Notes: generated by a model not told the origin, from the sequence alone. Numbered from the stretch's first letter, positions 38,332 to 47,101 are shown. The stretch: 64,000 bases of DNA from Mucilaginibacter sp. cycad4 (GCF_034263275.1 NZ_CP139559.1:248001-312000); one strand, 5' to 3'. Numbers and translations: made by a program.

Positions 38332-40014
38332 TCATTTAGTATCTGATATGTTTTTGGCAAGGTCCATAGCTATTTGCATATCGGCAAGGCCATAGCCGTA
38401 AGGCATAACCGGGTTATTATATTTGTTAGCCGATTTTCTGAGTACTATGAGCAGATCTTTATTGCTGAGTTTTGGATACGCCTGCCATAAACAGGCAGCC
38501 AGGCCGCACATGATAGGGCTGGAATAGGATGTACCCATTCGTGATTCCGCAACACCGGCAGGGTTTATCACACCGGCTCCTAAGCCTACTGCTACAATAT
38601 CGGGTTTAACACGTCCATCAACCGTTATTCCAAATGTTGAGAAAGGGGCAATAATACCCGCTGGGTTAACTGCACCAACCGTCAGTACGCCAGGTGAATC
38701 GGCCGGGGTACCTATCCATTGCTCGTCGTTACCTGCACAGCATACAATAAAAATTCCTTTGTTAAAGGCAACGTTGGCTGCCCTGGTGGCCATCGCAGTT
38801 TTTCCGTCCATATCCTCAAATTTATACTTGGCTTGGGGCAGGTAATAATTATTTGTATAAGTAAGCGATGAATTAACAATGTCTACCCCAACGCTATCGG
38901 CATATTCAATGGCATTAACCCAGTAATCTTCTTCAATAGGATACTCTGTCAGTGCATCCTCAGTATGGAATAACCAGTAATTTGCTTCGGGCGCAGTACC
39001 CACATAGGTTCCGGGTTTGTTGACCGCCATGCATGATGTAACCCATATGCCATGGTTATCAATGGCGTAAGGATCGGGACTTTCATAAACAAAAGATTTT
39101 GCCCCCTTTATGCTGATATTGTTGAAGGCCGGATTGTTTTTCAGGTTGATAAAGCCCTCGTCAATAACGGCAATGTCTATCCCGGCACCTTTAAAGCCTT
39201 TGTTGTGCAGGACCTGCCCGTTGCATGTGCTGATATTTGCTGTCGCTGCGCCATAGTCAAGCGGTGTATTGGCGGTTTGGTTTGAACCTAACTGCGGTAT
39301 ATCCGTGTATTTAGCTGGTATAGCAGCCGGCCTTGGCCCTTCCCATACCAATATTACATCTTTTACAAATGGCAATGCTTTGTATTTATCTACTAAAAAC
39401 TCGTCAGATGTATTTACACTAACTGTATTAAGCCATTTGCTTTGCGCCACTATCACACCGCCTATTTGTTTTATCGCTTTAATATAATCGGCAGAGATCG
39501 GGAGGTCTGTTTCATCAACCGGGATATTGCGTTTTCGGCGACGCTCAATTGCCCGCGCTGATAAAAATTCGGAAGGTTTACTTATTGAATAAGCAGATGA
39601 GCCTTTATCTTTAAGTATGAGCCTGTATTTGTAATCATTATTGTCGGCAATGGTTACTTTGCATTTTGCCGAGGTTTTTCCATCTGCAAGGGTAGCAACA
39701 ATATTGGTTTGCCCTGCCGTTAAGCATGAAACCAATCCATCGGCAGTAACTGTTGCTATCCTGGTGTTTTCAGAACTCCAGGTAATTTGTGCAGCCCCGG
39801 AACCATTGCTAACCGTAGTCGTTAACCGGTAAGAATAGGCCGGATTTTTAACTACGTTTAAAGAAGATGGATTAATAACTATTGTTGTAGCTGCCTTCGG
39901 GAGATTGTCGGTCTTTTTACATCCGGTTGAAACGAAACATATTAGTAGTAATAAGTATAAAGGCAGTGTACATAATTTGGCAGTCATCAGGAGCGGGAAA
40001 GGTGTTTTGGTCAA
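38332..40014 (-). CDS. S8 (subtilisin-like) serine peptidase lipoprotein with a bacterial Ig-like domain
   Basis: The 560 residues start with a lipoprotein signal (FVSTGC, Cys32; an alternative start Met10 would keep it). A BIG2-type Ig-like domain follows (about 43-125: WSSENTRIATVTADGLVSCLTAGQTNIVATLADG), then an inhibitor/propeptide-like region and the S8 domain. The triad is visible: D285 (IAVIDEGF), H321 (NHGIWVTS) and S496 (GTSYSSP). It is an exported, probably surface-anchored endopeptidase. Confidence 0.92.
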   Translation of the reverse strand: MTKTPFPLLMTAKLCTLPLYLLLLICFVSTGCKKTDNLPKAATTIVINPSSLNVVKNPAYSYRLTTTVSNGSGAAQITWSSENTRIATVTADGLVSCLTAGQTNIVATLADGKTSAKCKVTIADNNDYKYRLILKDKGSSAYSISKPSEFLSARAIERRRKRNIPVDETDLPISADYIKAIKQIGGVIVAQSKWLNTVSVNTSDEFLVDKYKALPFVKDVILVWEGPRPAAIPAKYTDIPQLGSNQTANTPLDYGAATANISTCNGQVLHNKGFKGAGIDIAVIDEGFINLKNNPAFNNISIKGAKSFVYESPDPYAIDNHGIWVTSCMAVNKPGTYVGTAPEANYWLFHTEDALTEYPIEEDYWVNAIEYADSVGVDIVNSSLTYTNNYYLPQAKYKFEDMDGKTAMATRAANVAFNKGIFIVCCAGNDEQWIGTPADSPGVLTVGAVNPAGIIAPFSTFGITVDGRVKPDIVAVGLGAGVINPAGVAESRMGTSYSSPIMCGLAACLWQAYPKLSNKDLLIVLRKSANKYNNPVMPYGYGLADMQIAMDLAKNISDTK

Positions 40015-40101
40015 AGGTTAAGGTTTGTTTTAAATTATAAAAGCAGATCAATGTTACCCATTTCTGTTTTGTAAACGCGGCGAAGGTACTGTTATTGCAG
40101 G

Positions 40102-40142
40102 AAATACCAGGCATCATGTTTGATTTTACGAGCCTGGTATTT
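40102..40142. repeat. Hairpin AAATACCAGGC / GCCTGGTATTT
   Basis: Perfect 11-bp arms (40102-40112, 40132-40142) with a 19-base loop lie upstream of the S8 peptidase start. It could be a terminator for a transcript entering from the right. Confidence 0.6.
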
Positions 40143-40617
40143 ATAAACCAATAATATTAAAGGTCTGTTATAAATCAGAAAGCTTCGGTTAGTATCCGAA
40201 AGCTTTTGGTTCCCGAATTTTAATTGATGTTACTATTAGTGACGTGCGGGATATTGACGCTGGATATAGGCAATGCCCGACTTGCGTCAAGAACTCACTG
40301 CTGCTTTATATTCTATGTGTGGTTGATCCTTTAGCTAAAATGTATTGCCAAATTTCATGCATGCTAATGCCCCCACGTCGAAAATTGATGGCGTGCAGCC
40401 TTTTATTTTCGACAAACGATTAACTAAAAAAGCGATGATCATACTGACATGATCCTGTCAGTGTTCAACTTTTAAAAAACGAGTGTTCAGTCTTTGATTT
40501 TGTGATTTTGTAACTTATTGATTATTAGTGTGCATGTGTTTATTGTGAATTTTAAGGCGCTTGGAGCTATTTATAATTTGCTGATTATCAATAGTGTTTA
40601 TTTTTGAAAAAAACTGC

Positions 40618-40648
40618 AAGTGTTCACACTTTAAAAATTGAACACTTA
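40618..40648. promoter_or_regulatory. Inverted repeat AAGTGTTCA / TGAACACTT
   Basis: Perfect 9-bp arms. The words GTGTTCA also occur at about 40460-40495, so it may be a regulator site cluster. The regulator is unknown. Confidence 0.35.
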
Positions 40649-40729
40649 ACAAAATTGCAACAGATGCATCAATTTAACATTCTTACATCCTCCCGACTTT
40701 TCCATTCAATCACTCTCCTCAAATTTTAA

Positions 40730-40737
40730 TACTTTTG
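40730..40737 (+). promoter_or_regulatory. Candidate -7 box (TACTTTTG) for the ABC exporter
   Basis: An exact TAnnTTTG match. The word-type tract lies between it and the ATG at 40798, so it would be in the mRNA leader. Confidence 0.4.
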
Positions 40738-40742
40738 ATTAT

Positions 40743-40790
40743 TATGTCAGGGCTTTCCGACTTTCGGACTTTCCCGGCTTCCGGACTATA
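40743..40790. repeat. Word-type tract (GACTTTCGGACTTTCC words)
   Basis: TCAGGGCTTTCCGACTTTCG, then GACTTTCCCGGCTTCCGGAC. The same words, inverted, make the insertion in valS at 15320-15436. Confidence 0.7.
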
Positions 40791-40797
40791 ATAATAA

Positions 40798-42585
40798 ATG
40801 AAAGACCTCGCATACCTTAATAAATTCTTTTACAAATACCGCTGGCGGCTTATTCCGGGCGTGCTGTTTGTAATTATATCCAATGTTTTTGGTGTGCTGC
40901 CCGCGCAGGTTATCCGCGTAGCTTTTGATCTGGTTACCGAAAACATCGGCGCCTATCAGTTGTTTTCTGGTTTCGACAGGCAGAGTTTCATTTATGATAT
41001 TTTCGGTACCAGCCTTTTCCTGTTTGGTACGCTGGTATTGGTGCTGGCATTGCTGCGGGGCTTGTTCCTGTTTTTTATGAGGCAAACCATTATCCTCATG
41101 TCGCGCCATATCGAGTACGATTTAAAAAACGAGATCTATAACCACTACCAGGAACTTTCCCTTGCCTTTTACCGCCGCCACAATACCGGAGATTTAATGA
41201 ACCGCGTAACCGAGGATGTAAGCCGTGTACGCATGTACCTTGGGCCGGGTATCATGTACTCCATCAATACCGTGGTATTGTTTGTGATGGTGATATATGC
41301 CATGCTTACTGTAAATGTACAGCTGGCCGTTTTTTCGGTACTGCCATTGCCTATTCTGGCAGGTGTTATTTACTATGTAAACAATATTATCAATCACCGC
41401 AGCGAGATGATCCAGGAGCGCCTGTCCGGCTTATCCAGCTTTGTGCAGGAAAATTTTTCGGGCATCAGGGTGATCAAATCATATGTGCGCGAAGGCTTTG
41501 TGCGCGAAAACTTTGCAAAGGAGAGTGAGGACTATAAAGTACACTCAATGGAACTGGCCAAAGTACAGGCCCTGTTTTTCCCGATCATGCTGTTGCTGGT
41601 AGGCCTGAGTAACGTAATAACCATGTACGTTGGCGGGGTGGAAGTAATAAAAGGCAACATTACCCCGGGTAATATTGCGGAGTTTATTGTTTACCTCAAT
41701 ATGCTTTCGTTCCCGGTTATTTCGCTGGGCTGGGTAACCTCATTGGTGCAACGCGCCGCAGCTTCGCAAAAACGCATTAACGAATTTTTGCATGAAAAGC
41801 CTGAGATCATCTCGCCGGTTGCAGAAAATCACCATGTTGAGGGATTGATCAGGTTTGATGAGGTATCATTCATTTATCCTGATACGGGCATCCAGGCATT
41901 AAAAAATGTTTCCTTTACGGTTGAGCCTGGGCAGATGTTGGCTATTATAGGCCGTACAGGTTCGGGTAAGTCAACCATTGCCAACCTGGTAATGCGCATG
42001 TACGATACCACAGGCGGAGAGATCACGGTTGACAACCGTTCGATAAGATCACTTGGTCTTGAAAACTACCGCTCGCAGATAGGTTTTGTACCGCAGGAGG
42101 TGTTCCTGTTTTCGGATACCATAGCCAATAACATTGCTTTTAGTGCCGATGTACTGGACATGCCGGTTGTTGAGCAGGCCGCTAAAGATGCCGCAGTATA
42201 CAATAACATTATTGAACTGGAAGAAGGTTTTACAACCCTCATTGGCGAACGCGGCGTTACCTTATCGGGCGGTCAAAAACAGCGTGTATCCATTGCACGC
42301 GCCATATTCAAACATCCGCAGGTTTTGATCTTTGACGATTGCCTTTCGGCAGTTGATACCCGCACGGAAGAAGAGATTTTGAATAACCTTGGCCGGGTAA
42401 TGCAGGATAAAACGAGCATCATCATAGCCCACCGCATTTCCACCATAAAAAATGCCGATAAGATCCTGGTGATGGATAACGGCGAAATAGTTGAGCAGGG
42501 CAACCACGAATACCTGATGCAGCTTAAAGGTACTTACTTTGAGCTTTACGAAAAACAACTGCTGGAAGAAGAGCAGGATGCATAA
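40798..42585 (+). CDS. ABC exporter, fused permease/ATPase (MdlB/MsbA-like)
   Basis: The 595 residues have six membrane helices (about 15-300, ABC_membrane type 1) and an ATPase domain. Walker A is GRTGSGKST (385-393), the signature LSGGQ (489-493), Walker B VLIFDDCLSAVD, and the H-loop IAHRIST. It is a half-transporter working as a dimer; the family exports lipids, drugs or peptides. No partner half-transporter is adjacent. The stop codon is followed after one base by a GC-rich two-stem repeat. Confidence 0.93.
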   Translation: MKDLAYLNKFFYKYRWRLIPGVLFVIISNVFGVLPAQVIRVAFDLVTENIGAYQLFSGFDRQSFIYDIFGTSLFLFGTLVLVLALLRGLFLFFMRQTIILMSRHIEYDLKNEIYNHYQELSLAFYRRHNTGDLMNRVTEDVSRVRMYLGPGIMYSINTVVLFVMVIYAMLTVNVQLAVFSVLPLPILAGVIYYVNNIINHRSEMIQERLSGLSSFVQENFSGIRVIKSYVREGFVRENFAKESEDYKVHSMELAKVQALFFPIMLLLVGLSNVITMYVGGVEVIKGNITPGNIAEFIVYLNMLSFPVISLGWVTSLVQRAAASQKRINEFLHEKPEIISPVAENHHVEGLIRFDEVSFIYPDTGIQALKNVSFTVEPGQMLAIIGRTGSGKSTIANLVMRMYDTTGGEITVDNRSIRSLGLENYRSQIGFVPQEVFLFSDTIANNIAFSADVLDMPVVEQAAKDAAVYNNIIELEEGFTTLIGERGVTLSGGQKQRVSIARAIFKHPQVLIFDDCLSAVDTRTEEEILNNLGRVMQDKTSIIIAHRISTIKNADKILVMDNGEIVEQGNHEYLMQLKGTYFELYEKQLLEEEQDA

Positions 42586-42586
42586 G

Positions 42587-42681
42587 AGCCCCCGCTAAAT
42601 CTCCCCCGGTAGGGGAGACTTTTTTTGATCTGTATCTTTTCCTTTTTTTGCCGCTCCTTCCGGGGAGGGTTGGGTAGGGCC
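42587..42681. repeat. Two-stem GC-rich repeat, full copy (B)
   Basis: In inverse orientation to the other copies: AGCCCCCGCTAAATCTCCCC, the stem CCCCCGGTAGGGG, a spacer, CTTCCGGGGAGGG. It starts 2 bases after the ABC exporter stop codon. Confidence 0.8.
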
Positions 42682-42705
42682 AGTCGTTCTTCCCGTTTTC
42701 CCATT

Positions 42706-42823
42706 CTGGCGCAAGTCCCTTGTGCTGCTGAGTGTGGGAGGATACATGTGCTTCCCATGTCTCATCAAAATAAGTTGGCACAAGTTAGCCTCCGCACAGC
42801 CAAACCCGCAAAACTTGCGCCAG
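42706..42823. repeat. Long-range inverted repeat CTGGCGCAAGT / ACTTGCGCCAG
   Basis: Perfect 11-bp arms (42706-42716, 42813-42823). Internal text has further partial complementarity (GGGAGGATACATGTGCTTCCC). Confidence 0.6.
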
Positions 42824-42929
42824 TGAAGAGACTTTGTATTCTTTCTTTTTACAACTCCCTTTAATCGGTCATCCACACAAAAAAATGACACTTTTGTTTC
42901 AAAAAACTCAATAATAACGAATAAAATAC

Positions 42930-42957
42930 TTGCACTTTGAAAATTTATTTATATTTA
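42930..42957 (+). promoter_or_regulatory. Candidate promoter of the DUF3276 gene (TTG-N17-TATATTTA)
   Basis: The TTG at 42930-42932 and TATATTTA at 42950-42957 are a near match to the Bacteroidota consensus; the last base of the -7 box is A and not G. Confidence 0.3.
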
Positions 42958-42989
42958 TGCCAACCAAAACTAATTACAGGTAAATATAT

Positions 42990-43322
42990 ATGGGAGATTT
43001 TGACAATAGAGAGCGCGAAGAGGTTTATTCAAAGAAGGTGAGAGCTGGGAAGCGGACCTATTTTTTTGATGTAAAAGCAACCCGTTCAAACGATTATTAT
43101 GTTACTATTACTGAAAGTAAAAAACGTTTGGAAGATGGGGTGTTTGTAAAACACAAGATCTTTTTATATAAAGAAGACTTTGAAAAATTTGCCGAAGGTT
43201 TGAAAGATACCATCGACTACATCAAATCAAACCAGGAGGTAGTTGAAAAACGCTACGAGTATAGCGAAAACCCTGAAATTGCCAGGGCATCTGCCGATGA
43301 AGATTTTTCGTTTGAGATTTAA
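42990..43322 (+). CDS. DUF3276 family protein (PUR-alpha-like nucleic-acid-binding)
   Basis: The 110 residues match the DUF3276/PUR family: KVRAGKRTYFFDVKATRSNDYYVTITESKK, then KHKIFLYKEDFEKFAEGL. Members form PUR-fold dimers that bind single-stranded DNA or RNA and are widespread in Bacteroidota. The C-terminus is acidic. It ends at a strong bidirectional terminator shared with mgtE. Confidence 0.9.
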   Translation: MGDFDNREREEVYSKKVRAGKRTYFFDVKATRSNDYYVTITESKKRLEDGVFVKHKIFLYKEDFEKFAEGLKDTIDYIKSNQEVVEKRYEYSENPEIARASADEDFSFEI

Positions 43323-43353
43323 TACTACAGAACAATACTAAACTAAAATAATT

Positions 43354-43388
43354 AAAGCCCTGCTTCTTATTTGGAAGCAGGGCTTTTT
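43354..43388. terminator. Bidirectional intrinsic terminator
   Basis: A perfect 13-bp stem AAAGCCCTGCTTC / GAAGCAGGGCTTT with a 7-base loop and T/A tracts on both sides, between the convergent DUF3276 and mgtE genes. Confidence 0.92.
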
Positions 43389-43394
43389 GCGTGG

Positions 43395-44765
43395 TTACAA
43401 TAATATCCCCCGCATAAACAATACTGCTATGGTAAAGTAAATGATTAGCCCGGTAACATCAACCAGGGTAGCCACAAACGGAGCAGATGAAGTAGCAGGG
43501 TCGGCGCCAAGCTTTTTAAGCAAAAGTGGCAGCATCGAACCTGATAACGACCCCCATAAAACGATACCGATAAGGGATGCACCTACCGTAAAACCAACCA
43601 GCATCCAGTGCGGGCCGTAAATATTACTGAACATGCTCCAGGCGGCTATGCGTAAAAAGCCTATTAAACCTAAACAAACACCAAGCATCAGGCCCGAAAG
43701 AATTTCCCGGCGCATAACCCGCCACCAGTCGGTAACGGTAACCTCGCCAAGGGCCATGGCCTGGATAATGAGGGTTGAAGCCTGCGAACCGCTGTTACCC
43801 CCACTTGAAATAATTAGCGGGATAAAATAAGCCAGTACGACTACTTTAGAGATCTCATCGCCAAAATAGCCCATAGCGGTAGCGGTAAGCATCTCACCTA
43901 AAAATAAAATGATAAGCCAGCCTACACGTTTTTTTACCAGTTTAAAAAGGTTGATATCCAGATAGGGTTCATCCAGCGCTTCGGTACCACCTATTTTCTG
44001 AATGTCTTCGGTGTATTCTTCGTTAGCTATCCAAAGGATATCATCAACGGTTACAATCCCTAACAGTACATTGCCGCTATCAACCACCGGGAGGGCGGTA
44101 CGGTTATTCATCCTGAAAACATTGATGGCTTCTTCCTGTGGGTCGGCAGCGCTAAGGGCAATCAGTCGGCCGTCCATTAGTTCGCTCACCTTGGTTTCGG
44201 GCTTTACCAATAAGATCTCGCGGATCCTGATATCATCAAGTAAAACACCGTGCTCATCAATTACATAAATAACATCGATGGTTTCCGAATTTTTACCATA
44301 ACGGCGAATGTGCGAAAGCACACGACTTACATCCCAGGTACGTTTAACGGCAATATAGTCGGGCGTCATCAGGCGGCCAACGCTTTCTTCTTCGTAACCC
44401 AAAAGTTTTAGAGCTTCGTCGCGGTTTTCGCGTGAAAGTTTCTGGATAAGTTTTTGAACGGCGTCGCCATGCAATTCGCTGAAAAGTGCTGTGCGGTCGT
44501 CGGGCGGGAGTTCATTGATCAGATCTTCCAGCTTTTGGCCCGAGAGTTTTTTAATGATCCGCTCCTGCACCGGGAATTCAAGAATCCGGAACACATTAAC
44601 CGCGCGGTTAAGCGAAAGGGTTTCGATGAATTTAGGGCCATGTTCCGGAAGTTCTCCAATCAGTTCTTCAACATCCGATATGTTGAGGTTGTTCAAATAT
44701 TCCTGTAATTGGGTATCGTCTTGTTTTTCCAGCAACAATTCTATTTGCTCAACCATTTCTTCCAT
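43395..44765 (-). CDS. mgtE: Magnesium transporter MgtE
   Basis: The 456 residues follow MgtE order: an N-terminal superhelical domain (about 1-130, ISDVEELIGELPEHGPKFIETL and LPPDDRTALFSELH), two CBS domains (about 135-260, MTPDYIAVKRTWDVSRVL and NVLLGIVTVDDIL), and five membrane helices (about 280-456), including ISSGGNSGSQASTLIIQAMALGE and LVDVTGLIIYF. It is a Mg-gated channel in the inner membrane. Confidence 0.95.
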   Translation of the reverse strand: MEEMVEQIELLLEKQDDTQLQEYLNNLNISDVEELIGELPEHGPKFIETLSLNRAVNVFRILEFPVQERIIKKLSGQKLEDLINELPPDDRTALFSELHGDAVQKLIQKLSRENRDEALKLLGYEEESVGRLMTPDYIAVKRTWDVSRVLSHIRRYGKNSETIDVIYVIDEHGVLLDDIRIREILLVKPETKVSELMDGRLIALSAADPQEEAINVFRMNNRTALPVVDSGNVLLGIVTVDDILWIANEEYTEDIQKIGGTEALDEPYLDINLFKLVKKRVGWLIILFLGEMLTATAMGYFGDEISKVVVLAYFIPLIISSGGNSGSQASTLIIQAMALGEVTVTDWWRVMRREILSGLMLGVCLGLIGFLRIAAWSMFSNIYGPHWMLVGFTVGASLIGIVLWGSLSGSMLPLLLKKLGADPATSSAPFVATLVDVTGLIIYFTIAVLFMRGILL

Positions 44766-44864
44766 AAAGCCCTCTTTTTTACATCGTTTTACAATCTTGT
44801 TTGGTGTTTTTCAACGTGCGCAAAAGTCGTTTATTTTTTCAAATTATAAGGCAAAATTTTCTGT

Positions 44865-44872
44865 TATCTTTG
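44865..44872 (+). promoter_or_regulatory. Candidate -7 box (TATCTTTG) for ychF
   Basis: An exact TAnnTTTG match. The two-stem repeat 44884-44969 lies between it and the ATG at 44981, so the ychF mRNA would begin with that structure. Confidence 0.45.
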
Positions 44873-44883
44873 CAGCCGAATTC

Positions 44884-44969
44884 AGCCCCTCCCAACCCTC
44901 CCCGGAAGGGAGGGCTTTTAATTAATAATAATGGAAGTCTCCCCTTCCGGGGGAGATTTAGAGGGGGCT
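44884..44969. repeat. Two-stem GC-rich repeat, full copy (C)
   Basis: The best copy: AGCCCCTCCC, stem 1 CCCTCCCCGGAAGGGAGGG, an AT spacer, stem 2 TCTCCCCTTCCGGGGGAGA, then AGAGGGGGCT. The outer ends AGCCCC / GGGGCT also pair, giving a cloverleaf-like fold. Confidence 0.85.
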
Positions 44970-44980
44970 AATTTAAAAAC

Positions 44981-46084
44981 ATGGGTTTACAATGTGGTAT
45001 AGTAGGTTTGCCGAATGTGGGTAAATCGACACTATTTAATTGCTTATCAAACGCCAAGGCGCAGGCGGCTAACTTTCCGTTTTGTACTATTGAGCCAAAT
45101 GTGGGTGTAATTACAGTGCCGGATGAGCGCTTAACAAAGCTTACCGAAATAGTTAACCCCAAAAGCATAGTACCAAACACTATCGAGATAGTTGATATTG
45201 CGGGCCTTGTTAAAGGCGCCAGCAAAGGCGAAGGTTTGGGTAACCAATTTTTAGCCAATATCCGTGCTACAAATGCCATTATCCACGTATTGCGTTGCTT
45301 TGATAACGATAACGTGATCCACGTTGACGGCTCGGTTGATCCTATCCGCGACAAAGAGATCATTGATACCGAACTACAGCTGAAAGATCTTGAATCTATC
45401 GAGAAAAAGATTCAGAAGGTTGAAAAGATGGCTAAAACCGGCGGCGACAAAGAGGCTAAAAAAACTTTTGATGTTTTAACCGTTTATAAAAACCACCTGC
45501 TTGAAGGCAAATCGGCCCGTACCGCCCCCGTTGAAGAGGAAGATAAAGAATATGTAGCCGACCTTTGGCTGCTTACTGCTAAACCTGTATTGTACGTTTG
45601 TAATGTTGATGAAGGTTCGGTTAGTAACGGCAATGCTTATGTTGAAAAAGTAAAAGCAGCCGTTAAAGATGAAAACGCTGAAGTACTGATCATCTCAGCT
45701 CAGATTGAATCTGAAATTTCGCAACTGGAAACTTACGAAGAGCGCCAGATGTTTTTGGACGATTTGGGGCTTACTGAATCGGGCGTTAACAAACTGATCA
45801 AAGCGGCATACAGGCTACTAAACCTGGCTACTTACTTTACTGCCGGTGTGCAGGAAGTACGTGCCTGGACTATTACCCAGGGTTTCACTGCACCACAGGC
45901 AGCAGGTGTAATCCACACCGATTTTGAAAAAGGCTTTATCCGTGCTGAAGTTATTAAATACGATGATTTTGTAAAATTCAATGGCGTTGAGGCTACTATA
46001 AAAGAAAACGGCAAACTGGGTGTTGAAGGTAAAACCTACATTGTGCAGGATGGCGACATTATGCACTTCAGGTTTAACGTGTAA
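44981..46084 (+). CDS. ychF: Redox-regulated ATPase YchF (Obg family)
   Basis: The 367 residues start with the P-loop GLPNVGKSTLFN (about 8-19), then G3 VDIAGLVKGASKGEGLGNQFL, a coiled coil (about 135-170), and a C-terminal TGS-like domain (AWTITQGFTAPQAAGVIHTDFEKGFIRAEV). It is a universal ribosome-associated P-loop protein that prefers ATP. The length is usual. A GC-rich structured repeat lies in its likely leader. Confidence 0.95.
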   Translation: MGLQCGIVGLPNVGKSTLFNCLSNAKAQAANFPFCTIEPNVGVITVPDERLTKLTEIVNPKSIVPNTIEIVDIAGLVKGASKGEGLGNQFLANIRATNAIIHVLRCFDNDNVIHVDGSVDPIRDKEIIDTELQLKDLESIEKKIQKVEKMAKTGGDKEAKKTFDVLTVYKNHLLEGKSARTAPVEEEDKEYVADLWLLTAKPVLYVCNVDEGSVSNGNAYVEKVKAAVKDENAEVLIISAQIESEISQLETYEERQMFLDDLGLTESGVNKLIKAAYRLLNLATYFTAGVQEVRAWTITQGFTAPQAAGVIHTDFEKGFIRAEVIKYDDFVKFNGVEATIKENGKLGVEGKTYIVQDGDIMHFRFNV

Positions 46085-46085
46085 G

Positions 46086-46260
46086 GAAAGAGCCAAGAGG
46101 TCAAGATTCAAGAGACAAGTGTTTAGAGTCAAGACGACAAGATATAAGAGCCAGGAAATGAGTTCCAATCATTCCTGGTTTTTTTATGTCCTGATTCTTG
46201 AGCCTTAACTTCTCGCTTCTGTTTTTGTCTTGCCTCCTGATTCTTGATTTCTTGACTCTA
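46086..46260. repeat. Word-type hairpin tract (GTCAAGATTCAAGA / TTCTTGATTTCTTGAC)
   Basis: The left side repeats CAAGA and AGAGTCAAGA-type words to about 46150. An inner stem CCAGGAA / TTCCTGG follows, and the right side carries the complementary TTCTTGA, TCTTG and CTTGACTC words to 46260. It fills the gap between the convergent ychF and AraC genes. Confidence 0.75.
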
Positions 46261-46269
46261 CCTCAGCGG

Positions 46270-47076
46270 TTACACCGCCGATGGTGCTATCCCATAAGCC
46301 TTTTTAAAGGCGAATGAAAAGTGGGAGAGGTCTTTAAAACCCACATCCATATACACATCTGATACCTTGTGCCCTTTTTCTTTGATGAGGAAGTAGGCGT
46401 CCTTTAGCCTTTGGTTTTGAATCCAGCGATTGGGGGAAGTATTAAAAATTCGTTCAAAATCACGTTTAAAGGTAGCCAGGCTGCGGCCGGTTAAGTAGGC
46501 AAAGCGGTTAAGATCTACATTAAAGCGGTAGTTTTGGGTCATAAAAGCTTCCAGGTTTATTTTGCCGGGCTCGCTGAAATCAAACAGGATATTTTTAAGT
46601 TCGGGATTGGTTTCCAGCAAAATCATTACGGCCTCTTTTACCTTGTGCAGCGTAAGCGCAGGGCTGATCTCGTCGCTGCTTTTATCCATATAAGGGCTTA
46701 ACGATGCGATGTAATTGTTAAAAAGCCCGTTGGGTTTCAGGAACAATGCGCTTTCGCCTGTATACTGGCCATCGGCATGTAAATCAAGTTCGGCACTTAT
46801 ACTTTGCAGCGTTGCCTGATCCATACCGATGGTAATGGTTTTAAATTCGCCGCCTGCGGGTGGATGCTTTACAAATTTGGCCAGTTCGTTCCGTTTCAGG
46901 AAGCGATAGTCTCCCTGCTTAAAATAGTAGTTTTTGCCGTTTATATACAATTCCGAATCGCCCGAAAGGATGTAGCCGAAAATATGGTCGGCAATGAATT
47001 GCTCGCCAGCCCTGCTTATGTGCGAGTAACAGGAATAAAGTATTCGAGGCGATGTTTTTGGGTTTGACAAAGGCAT
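46270..47076 (-). CDS. AraC family transcriptional regulator
   Basis: From the ATG at 47076 the protein has 268 residues; an upstream ATG at 47151 would add 25 residues read through a palindrome and is less likely. The N-terminal part is cupin-like (GYILSGDSELYINGKNYYFKQGDY). The C-terminal HTH is clear (MTQNYRFNVDLNRFAYLTGRSLATFKRDFERIFNTSPNRWIQNQRLKDA, then SDVYMDVGFKDLSHFSFAFKKAYGIAP). It probably controls the SDR gene just upstream on the same strand. Confidence 0.88.
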   Translation of the reverse strand: MPLSNPKTSPRILYSCYSHISRAGEQFIADHIFGYILSGDSELYINGKNYYFKQGDYRFLKRNELAKFVKHPPAGGEFKTITIGMDQATLQSISAELDLHADGQYTGESALFLKPNGLFNNYIASLSPYMDKSSDEISPALTLHKVKEAVMILLETNPELKNILFDFSEPGKINLEAFMTQNYRFNVDLNRFAYLTGRSLATFKRDFERIFNTSPNRWIQNQRLKDAYFLIKEKGHKVSDVYMDVGFKDLSHFSFAFKKAYGIAPSAV

Positions 47077-47101
47077 GGTGCTCAAATTTAATAATAAAGA
47101 A

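Larger units (their letters stand above)
40015..40797. other. Long gene-free interval upstream of the ABC exporter
   Basis: 783 bp without a credible gene. It holds an 11-bp hairpin (40102-40142), two small inverted repeats (CTGACA / TGTCAG near 40447-40464 and AAGTGTTCA / TGAACACTT at 40618-40648), a -7 box at 40730 and a word-type tract at 40743-40790. Confidence 0.6.
42586..42989. other. Gene-free interval with two repeats
   Basis: 404 bp: the two-stem repeat (42587-42681), a long-range inverted repeat (42706-42823), then AT-rich promoter-like sequence before the DUF3276 gene. No credible gene. Confidence 0.7.

Noticed and set aside
42625-42864. Short frames on both strands after the ABC exporter
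   Set aside because: They are read out of the two-stem repeat and the inverted repeat; no protein features or start signals.
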